Position numbers and translations under genes: made by a program. Below are positions 1 to 4,728 of a DNA stretch of 7,330 bases, one piece after another (within the stretch, counting starts at the first letter, position 1; every line of letters begins with the position of its first letter). This stretch comes from CAZHPY01 sp964534705 (GTDB lineage Bacteria; Omnitrophota; Gorgyraeia; 2-01-FULL-45-10), in the NCBI GenBank assembly GCA_964534705.1, contig CAZHPY010000076.1, positions 1 through 7,330 on the forward strand, written 5' to 3'. A model generated the notes under the pieces. It was not told where the DNA came from. It was given only the letters and a program-made list of their open reading frames with translations, and did not search any database.

Positions 1-291
1 AATTGTACTATAGACAAGCGTAGTTAAAATAAGGATCTCTATTTCCCTTCTGATATCTTTTCCACTCTTAAATATATATTTACCGCTCAGATACATCATG
101 AACAACCCCACAAAATTGGTCAGCCAGTAGAAGATGACTGTCGTATAGACAAAATTCTTCGGGAAAAAATGCACAAAGACATTGGCCAGGACATATGATA
201 ACGGGATGTTTATGAATGCGTCGTTCCAGAAAGTCAGGGGCGAGAGCAGCCATCCTATGAAAAACACTGTATTACGAATGAATGAATTCAT
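1..291 (-). CDS. Small multi-pass membrane protein, C-terminus off the window edge
   Basis: An open frame begins with ATG at 291 and stays open for 97 codons to the first base of the window, so the gene is incomplete here. It begins MNSFIRNTVFFIGWLLSPLT and is strongly hydrophobic. I see likely membrane segments at roughly residues 6-18, 26-43, 47-72 and 84-97, with a polar basic stretch (KDIRREIE) at about 78-85. Its start overlaps the stop of the flippase gene upstream in an ATGA junction, which implies translational coupling and probably a related role in envelope glycan or lipid handling. I do not recognise the family. The size and helix pattern loosely recall GtrA-like proteins, but I see no diagnostic motif. 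The clean overlap and long stop-free frame make a real gene likely; the function is unknown. Confidence 0.7.
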   Translation of the reverse strand, partial: MNSFIRNTVFFIGWLLSPLTFWNDAFINIPLSYVLANVFVHFFPKNFVYTTVIFYWLTNFVGLFMMYLSGKYIFKSGKDIRREIEILILTTLVYSTI

Positions 292-1535
292 GGTTGGGCG
301 TAGAGGCCTTTTAATGATGGGCGGATACCGATGTGGGTATGGTATGCCAAGAGGATCCAGATAAGGGCCACACCTTCGGCGAAGAAATACGATATTGAAG
401 CGCCTATCATGCCGAATCTCGGCATTAATAACAGGTTTAATAATACGCTGACCGCAGCGCTTACAAGCACCTGCCTTAATACCGCTTTTTCGAAACCGCC
501 GGCAACAAGGCCGGTTGAATACGGCAGATTAAAGAGAACAAAGATAAAAGCCATCCCCATTATCCTGAAAGGCATGACAGCCGGCAAATATTCATCCCCA
601 AGAGCCAAGGATATGATATTATCTGCGAAAATAAGAAGCGGAAATATTATAAAAATAGCCAGGAATACTGATATCTTAAGGAATTTATGAGTGGCTTCCG
701 TAAACTGCTTCAGATCCTTGTCCAGAAAGGTTGATGAAAGCCGCGGCAAAAGCGCATTTGCCAGGAATATCATAAGAAGAACCGCGCCTCCTATTGTCCT
801 GCGGGCTATGGTAAAAAATCCGACCTCTTCCGGCCCCTTAAACACACCTAAGAGGACTATGTCCAACCCGTTATACACCTGCGCAAAAATGGCTATGGAC
901 CATATTATAATAGAACTTGATAGATAGATCCTGATCTGCTTCAGGTAACTTGTTTCCAGTTTGGGCCTGTATTTGAAATGCAGCAGGAACGCTATAGGAA
1001 CTACGAACGCGGCCAGGGAATAAATAAGGGCGCTCTTTAATAATCCTTCCGGCCCCTTCACGAATGCGTATATCAATAAGAACTGTAGCATCGTTGTAAC
1101 GCCGAAGGATACCAGCACCATGCGCATCTTCTCCTGCCCCTGGAACGCCCATTCGCATGACATTGCCGCCACAAACAATAAGAGCGAGACTCCCGCCATC
1201 AGCATCCTGAAATTAGCATTGCTTGATGCCAGGAACGTAGAAGCCACAACTATAACGAACAGCACACTTGCCACTAACAGCTTAAATGAAACTATCTCTG
1301 ATACGTATTCGGACACCCTTGCCTTGTTCTTGGCCACTTCCCTTATACCGTAAGTGGAAAGGCCCAGGTCGACAAAGTTGATCATGTAAAATATGAAGGA
1401 ATGGGCATAGGATATCGAACCGAATGCTTCCACCCTGAGCGTCCGGGCAAGATAAATAAATAAACTGATGCTAAAAAAGCTGCCGATTATGTTGGCAGCC
1501 GCCATCCAGATAAAATTCTTTTCGAGTCTTTCCAT
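288..1535 (-). CDS. Wzx/RfbX-like polysaccharide flippase (MOP superfamily)
   Basis: This 415-residue integral membrane protein is hydrophobic throughout, with about 12 predicted helices, the size and topology usual for Wzx/RfbX O-unit translocases. Family-like motifs are the segment DLGLSTYGIREVAKN at residues 56-70, after the second helix, and WAFQGQEKM at 129-137. Such proteins move undecaprenyl-linked or other lipid-linked saccharides across the inner membrane. The substrate cannot be read from sequence, and no glycosyltransferases lie in this window. The ATG at 1535 overlaps the stop of the AsmA-like gene by one base (TAATG), and the TGA at its end overlaps the next gene (ATGA). Upstream there is only a weak purine-rich AAGAGA, so translation is probably coupled. 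The family assignment is firm; calling it an O-antigen, capsule or teichoic-type flippase would be a guess. Confidence 0.88.
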   Translation of the reverse strand: MERLEKNFIWMAAANIIGSFFSISLFIYLARTLRVEAFGSISYAHSFIFYMINFVDLGLSTYGIREVAKNKARVSEYVSEIVSFKLLVASVLFVIVVASTFLASSNANFRMLMAGVSLLLFVAAMSCEWAFQGQEKMRMVLVSFGVTTMLQFLLIYAFVKGPEGLLKSALIYSLAAFVVPIAFLLHFKYRPKLETSYLKQIRIYLSSSIIIWSIAIFAQVYNGLDIVLLGVFKGPEEVGFFTIARRTIGGAVLLMIFLANALLPRLSSTFLDKDLKQFTEATHKFLKISVFLAIFIIFPLLIFADNIISLALGDEYLPAVMPFRIMGMAFIFVLFNLPYSTGLVAGGFEKAVLRQVLVSAAVSVLLNLLLMPRFGMIGASISYFFAEGVALIWILLAYHTHIGIRPSLKGLYAQP

Positions 1536-2743
1536 TATTTTCTCTTAAGGAGGCCCTTGAACATGTCGATCGCCTCTTTTGCCTTATCTATATCGCTGCC
1601 GGATCCCCCGCCCTGTTTGGATATCTGTTCCAGCGCAAAAGAGGTGACTTTATTTAAAGCCATTGAAGTAAGCGCCCGTTTTGATATGGGTCCAAGGTAG
1701 AATTCCGGCTTGTTCATGTCCCCTTTTATCTTAAAATCGAATACTATATCGCCGGAAGCAGTCGTAAAATAATTCAGAAGATCCGGCACAGTGGTTTCCC
1801 ACATCTGGCTGTTTTCCATGCCGGGCTTTACGGTAAATGCCAGGTTTGACAGGCGTATCTCATTCGTAGAGCCAATATTCGCGTTATTAAAATCAAAGAC
1901 AAGCGTCCCCGAGAACCTTCCCCTTTTAAATACAAAAGGTGAAAATTGGTCATAATATGGCTGAAATACCAATAGATCGATGTCTGAAACCTCAAACCTG
2001 TTAGACATGGTCAGCTTGGGCCTTGTAGGATCAAGCGAGGCGGTCCACTGGATAGTCTCTCTTTGGTTACCGTTCAAGTTACCGGCTATCGCAAATGATA
2101 GATTGGTTATTTTTGAATAGTTATCGGCGAATTGTATTGATGCCTGTCCATTGATCGATTCAACTGTCGTAAAATAAGGATTTGTGTATGGGACTTTATC
2201 GATGAATATGAATCGGGAGTTTCGTATGTCGAGAGTGTTGGGTATTTTGATGAGATTGGAGAGGTTTAGTTGTGAGTTGTGAGTAGTGAGTTGTGAGTTG
2301 ACGGTAGATAGTTTGGAGTTGTCAGTAGACTGTTTAGAAGCTTTGGGTGGGAAGGATTGGATAAATCTCTCCATCTCCGCGACATTGACCCTGCCGTTAC
2401 GGAGCCGCTCCACACGTATGTCTGCCCCGTTCAATAATACACTGTGTATCTCAAGGCCCATGGGGATCCATTTGCCCAGAATGCCGTATTTGCAGCTTAT
2501 TTCTTTTACTTCGACTACATATTTAGGGCTAAATCCCGGAGGACCAAGGACCCTGAAATTATTCAGGGATATCTTATTATTCGCAAAATCAAAATTGACC
2601 TTTTCTATCTGGATGTAGCCGGGGAGGTTTTCGCGTATTAGTTTTTCGGTGTAATGTTTTATTATTGTATGCCTGTAGAAGTATAGCGCCGCAAGAGCTG
2701 TTACGGCTATTAAGACAAGGACTATGATTATTTTTTTTATCAT
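1535..2743 (-). CDS. AsmA/DUF748-like envelope protein
   Basis: The 402-residue product begins with a short basic start and a hydrophobic anchor at residues 4-23 (KIIIVLVLIAVTALAALYFY). A periplasmic region rich in beta strands follows. Residues 40-72 (including IQIEKVNFDFANNKISL and VLGPPGFS) and 252-305 (including FVFKRGRFSGTLVFDF and NEIRLSNLAF) have the pattern of AsmA/DUF748 proteins. This family sits in the inner membrane, spans the periplasm and is associated with lipid transport to, or homeostasis of, the outer membrane. The protein is short for the family, whose members often exceed 600 residues. Residues 138-158 are three copies of a seven-residue low-complexity repeat (QSTDNSK, LSTVNSQ, LTTHNSQ) encoded by a heptanucleotide array, probably an insertion in a loop. 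The C-terminus (about 375-402) is a Gly/Ser linker plus a charged helix. The start overlaps the PAC2 stop (TAATG) and no ribosome site is obvious, so coupling is likely. Confidence 0.75.
   Translation of the reverse strand: MIKKIIIVLVLIAVTALAALYFYRHTIIKHYTEKLIRENLPGYIQIEKVNFDFANNKISLNNFRVLGPPGFSPKYVVEVKEISCKYGILGKWIPMGLEIHSVLLNGADIRVERLRNGRVNVAEMERFIQSFPPKASKQSTDNSKLSTVNSQLTTHNSQLNLSNLIKIPNTLDIRNSRFIFIDKVPYTNPYFTTVESINGQASIQFADNYSKITNLSFAIAGNLNGNQRETIQWTASLDPTRPKLTMSNRFEVSDIDLLVFQPYYDQFSPFVFKRGRFSGTLVFDFNNANIGSTNEIRLSNLAFTVKPGMENSQMWETTVPDLLNYFTTASGDIVFDFKIKGDMNKPEFYLGPISKRALTSMALNKVTSFALEQISKQGGGSGSDIDKAKEAIDMFKGLLKRK
2265..2334 (-). repeat. Degenerate heptanucleotide tandem repeat inside a coding region
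   Basis: On the coding strand ten consecutive 7-base units can be laid end to end. In coding order they are AACAGTC, TACTGAC, AACTCCA, AACTATC, TACCGTC, AACTCAC, AACTCAC, TACTCAC, AACTCAC and AACTAAA. The best-conserved core is the four units at 2272-2299. Because 7 is not a multiple of 3, three units make one 21-base translation period, giving the protein repeat at residues 138-158 of the AsmA-like product. In this orientation the AACTCAC unit contains no stop in any frame; on the other strand it yields TGA. The layout resembles the heptameric short tandem repeats (STRR) known from cyanobacteria, but a relationship is inference. Confidence 0.85.
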
Positions 2744-3663
2744 TACTGATTCGTTTTGAACAGATCAAGGAACCTGTCTTCATACAGCTTATACAAGTCC
2801 CACCTATCCAGCTCTTTTTTAAGCGTAGACGCCTTTGTCTTGTCGTCTTTCGCCTCAATAAAAAGCTTTTCTATCTTCTCCATGATGTAACCGGGTATCT
2901 TCTTTTCGTGAGGCTTTGATTCCGGCGACTCTTCTTCTATCGTAAAGACATCCTTGACCTTATCTTCTATGATGGCCATGCGCTCTTCCATGTCCTTTAT
3001 ATATTCCTGCAGCTCATTGAGGTCGATATGTATGCCCAGCATCTTGCAAAGCGTCTCGATTATAGCGCTGGATGCCTTTGGGTTAGGAAGGCTTATAGCG
3101 TATTGGGGCATCGTGGCCAGTAAACATATTGCGTCGATGTTCTTCTTCTCGGCAAAACCCAGTATAAGGCCATTCAGGCCTGATATGTGGCCGTCTTCCA
3201 TCAGCTTTGCGCCGTTCTTGGTTATTACATCGCGAAGATGGGCCTTATTAGCGACGCCGTAAACCTCGGGATTGTCCTTATACCCTATCGGCAACGGGAA
3301 CGCCGCGCCTGTGTATATCCTCTTCACTTTTAATTCCTCAGCCACGGTAATGACTTTATTGAGCATCTGCAGGCCTTCCATGCCCGCAAGCTGGACCTCC
3401 CCTTCAAATATGACTATATCCGGGTTCTTGCTGTAATAAAAGGTGCTTGAGGGGGGCTTGGGCATCCTGGCTATCCCATCCGCGACTTCAACCGCATCAA
3501 GGACTGTCATAGGGTCGACCTTTATCTCGGCAAATCTTACAGCCTTCAGTTTACGCCTGAGATAATCGACCATACCCAGGGCAACGCTGCCCATGCCGGG
3601 CCATCCTGCCACCATCACAGGATCGACAAGCTCTATTTTTTTATAAACCTTATATTCGTCCAT
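2743..3663 (-). CDS. PAC2-family protein (proteasome-assembly-chaperone-like) with C-terminal helical extension
   Basis: The 306-residue product matches the PAC2 (COG1938/COG2047-type) fold. It has an N-terminal glycine-rich VAGWPGMGSVALGMVDYL at residues 18-35 in place of the usual GFPG-type loop, and a central RIYTGAAFPLP at 115-125. It also has SGLNGLILG at 161-169 and the late MPQYAISLPNPKAS at 185-198. Family members include eukaryotic and archaeal proteasome-assembly chaperone homologues and many bacterial proteins of unknown role. After about residue 212 comes an extension of roughly 90 residues, mostly charged helix (215-240 and 258-306), that could form a coiled coil or partner-binding arm. 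It is probably a soluble cytoplasmic protein. No proteasome genes are visible. The gene heads a coupled run with envelope genes. The start is ATG at 3663 with no Shine-Dalgarno sequence and a TATAAT box 9 bases upstream, suggesting a leaderless or very short leader. Confidence 0.87.
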   Translation of the reverse strand: MDEYKVYKKIELVDPVMVAGWPGMGSVALGMVDYLRRKLKAVRFAEIKVDPMTVLDAVEVADGIARMPKPPSSTFYYSKNPDIVIFEGEVQLAGMEGLQMLNKVITVAEELKVKRIYTGAAFPLPIGYKDNPEVYGVANKAHLRDVITKNGAKLMEDGHISGLNGLILGFAEKKNIDAICLLATMPQYAISLPNPKASSAIIETLCKMLGIHIDLNELQEYIKDMEERMAIIEDKVKDVFTIEEESPESKPHEKKIPGYIMEKIEKLFIEAKDDKTKASTLKKELDRWDLYKLYEDRFLDLFKTNQ

Positions 3664-3672
3664 GTTTAATAT

Positions 3673-3701
3673 ATTATATCAAAAAAGGTTTGATGTAGCC
3701 A
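3673..3701 (-). promoter_or_regulatory. Candidate promoter of the PAC2-led operon
   Basis: On the minus strand a perfect -10 hexamer TATAAT occupies 3678-3673, immediately after the nuclease stop codon (3681-3679). Seventeen bases upstream is TGGCTA (3701-3696), which matches only three of six positions of TTGACA. Only nine bases (ATATTAAAC) separate the -10 box from the PAC2 ATG. A transcript starting the usual 6-8 bases downstream would therefore have almost no leader, and no ribosome-binding sequence fits before the ATG. The region is AT-rich, so a chance TATAAT is possible. Confidence 0.45.
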
Positions 3702-3996
3702 CTTCATTCCAAAGCCCTTTNNNNNNNNNNNNNNNNNNNNNNNNNNNNNNNNNNNNNNNNNNNNNNNNNNNNNNNNNNNNNNNNNNNNNNNNNNNNNNNN
3801 NNNNNNNNNNNNNNNNNNNNGTAGAAAGCTTTAAGGTGTCGCCATCTATGGCTTTTGTTACGTATATAAATGAACCTTGCTGCGGTGAAGAAGCGGAACC
3901 GCCTTGGTGCGGTAGAAGTCTCATCCCGAAATAGACAATAACGGCCAGGAAGAGAGCTGCTATATTGATAATGGACTTAAATTCTTTTTTAGTAAT
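3679..3996 (-). CDS. Membrane-anchored thermonuclease (SNase-like), interrupted by the assembly gap
   Basis: Two parts of one gene flank the N run. The upstream part reads, in one open frame, KKEFKSIINI, a hydrophobic helix (AALFLAVIVYFG), a Ser/Gln-rich linker and then YVTKAIDGDTLKLS. This last segment matches the opening strand and metal/active-site region of staphylococcal-nuclease-fold enzymes, which cleave DNA or RNA using calcium. The downstream part, KGLWNEVATSNLF and a stop, fits the family's end, where GLW or IW follows a basic helix. In Staphylococcus nuclease about 105-110 residues separate these landmarks, so roughly 300 bases are missing and the 100 Ns are a placeholder. The catalytic Arg and Glu cannot be checked. 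The anchor suggests an extracytoplasmic enzyme. The only ATG in frame (3924) lies after the helix. I tentatively place the start at an ATT codon (3996-3994), overlapping the zipper-gene stop by 8 bases; the true start is unresolved. Confidence 0.65.
   Translation of the reverse strand: MTKKEFKSIINIAALFLAVIVYFGMRLLPHQGGSASSPQQGSFIYVTKAIDGDTLKLSXXXXXXXXXXXXXXXXXXXXXXXXXXXXXXXXXXKGLWNEVATSNLF
3721..3820. other. Assembly gap of 100 Ns
   Basis: Exactly 100 undetermined bases, the conventional filler for a gap of unknown length. It falls inside the thermonuclease gene, and both flanks encode parts of that same protein in the same direction, so the join is probably correct. The true length is probably nearer 300 bases, judged from the distance between the DGDT and GLW landmarks in known nucleases. 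Any translation running across it is meaningless. Confidence 0.95.
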
Positions 3997-4669
3997 ATGT
4001 CTCTTCTTCGGAAACTACTTTTCCTGATTCGTCGTATTTTCTTATGACCTTCTTACGCGTCCCGGGCGCGCCGACTTCTTCATCCGAACTGCTTGTGGTA
4101 GTCGTATACAACTGCTGCTTTTGCTGAGGAGCCTGTTGCGGAGGCGGCCTGCGATACACTCTTCTTGGCTGAGATGGAGTGGTTATGGCATCCAATAGAG
4201 CGCCGCCGATGACGTTGGTACCTGCGCCTATAAGAGCGCCTTTACCGGCATTACCACCAGACATTCCTGACGCGAGAGCGCCTGTGCCTGCGCCAAGGAG
4301 GCCTTGTTTAAGGACCTTCTGGGTGCCTGACTCCTGCGGCGGTTCTTCATAATAATAGTCTCCCTGATCATCAGGATAATACTGGTCATCATATTGCGGC
4401 GGTGGCGCTGAGCGTCTTGCCGGCGCTGAAGGGGTCGTTATCATGTCTAAAAGAGCGCCGCCGATGACGTTTGTGCCTGCGCCTATAAGAGCGCCCTGGC
4501 CCGCATTTCCGCCGGATGCGCCGGAAGCTATAGCGCCTGTGCCTGCGCCAAGAAGGCCGTTCTTCAATATATTCCTTGTTGAATCATCTGTCTGGCTGAA
4601 CGCGGGAGCGGAAACAAGGGTTATTGAAATAAAAACGGCTAAAATAGTAAAAAGGTATTTGCTCTTCAT
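3989..4669 (-). CDS. Secreted protein with two duplicated glycine-zipper modules
   Basis: The product has 226 residues if it starts at ATG 4669. I prefer this start over the TTG three bases earlier because a perfect AGGAGG lies 8 bases upstream. Positions below count from the TTG, one more than from the ATG. A signal peptide covers about residues 1-26, with likely cleavage after AFS. Two glycine-zipper modules follow at 35-82 and 120-167, identical at 42 of 48 positions, each containing GLLGAGTGA, SGGNAG and ALIGAGTNVIGGALLD. Such helices with small residues spaced four apart pack tightly in membranes or oligomers, as in outer-membrane lipoproteins and stress proteins with YMGG/Gly-zipper domains. 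The linker (about 83-115) is rich in Pro, Tyr and Asp. The C-terminus is Pro/Gln- and Thr/Ser-rich, ending in a charged segment with KKVIRKYDESGKVVSEE. No lipobox cysteine is present. The function is unknown; an envelope structural role is inferred. Confidence 0.82.
   Translation of the reverse strand: MKSKYLFTILAVFISITLVSAPAFSQTDDSTRNILKNGLLGAGTGAIASGASGGNAGQGALIGAGTNVIGGALLDMITTPSAPARRSAPPPQYDDQYYPDDQGDYYYEEPPQESGTQKVLKQGLLGAGTGALASGMSGGNAGKGALIGAGTNVIGGALLDAITTPSQPRRVYRRPPPQQAPQQKQQLYTTTTSSSDEEVGAPGTRKKVIRKYDESGKVVSEEETYY
4176..4570 (-). repeat. Internal gene duplication: two 140-bp direct repeats 255 bp apart
   Basis: The segments 4176-4315 and 4431-4570 align without gaps at a constant offset of 255 bases (85 codons) and encode the two glycine-zipper modules. 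They share long identical stretches, such as CCTGCGCCTATAAGAGCGCC on the plus strand at matching positions, and differ mostly at codon third positions. This indicates a tandem duplication within the gene that has since been held under protein-level selection. Confidence 0.85.
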
Positions 4670-4677
4670 CAAAGATT

Positions 4678-4683
4678 CCTCCT
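4678..4683 (-). promoter_or_regulatory. Strong ribosome-binding site deciding the glycine-zipper start
   Basis: On the minus strand AGGAGG is followed by AATCTTTG and then ATG. The spacing is 8 bases to the ATG at 4669 and 5 to the TTG at 4672. ATG with a full-consensus site is the better start. This is the strongest Shine-Dalgarno sequence in the window, suggesting high translation. Confidence 0.75.
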
Positions 4684-4715
4684 AAATTGGTTTGTCTGGA
4701 TTAATATTACCTTAA

Positions 4716-4724
4716 ATTATACCA
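4716..4724 (-). promoter_or_regulatory. Extended -10 promoter for the glycine-zipper gene
   Basis: The minus strand reads TGGTATAAT, a perfect -10 hexamer preceded by the TGn extension that can compensate for a poor -35. At the 17-base spacing only GGCAAT is found, which is not a convincing -35. The element lies just after the larA stop (4731-4729) and about 47 bases before the glycine-zipper ATG. That places a normal-length leader containing the AGGAGG site downstream of it. No terminator separates it from larA, so read-through could also contribute. Confidence 0.55.
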
Positions 4725-4728
4725 AATT

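Noticed and set aside
331..927. Plus-strand open frames opposite the flippase gene
   Set aside because: They lie antisense to a well-supported membrane protein gene, lack ribosome sites and show no domain-like composition.
2265..2334. CRISPR-like or phage attachment interpretation of the short repeats
   Set aside because: Units are 7 bases with no spacers and are translated in frame; no integrase or cas gene is present.
2286..2641. Plus-strand frames starting in or near the heptamer array
   Set aside because: They are shadows of the AsmA-like gene; one starts at an ATG-like position inside the degenerate repeat and has no recognisable protein features.
3679..3924. Nuclease start at ATG 3924
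   Set aside because: It would drop the in-frame hydrophobic helix immediately upstream and leaves no ribosome site; kept only as a fallback.
3662..3934. Plus-strand frame crossing the N run
   Set aside because: Its continuity depends on undetermined bases, and the opposite strand has clear SNase motifs on both sides.
3989..4672. Glycine-zipper start at TTG 4672
   Set aside because: The ATG three bases later has the better spacing (8 bases) from AGGAGG and is the stronger start codon.
4684..4728. Intrinsic terminator between larA and the glycine-zipper gene
   Set aside because: No inverted repeat followed by a T-run on the minus strand could be found; the stretch holds a promoter-like element instead.
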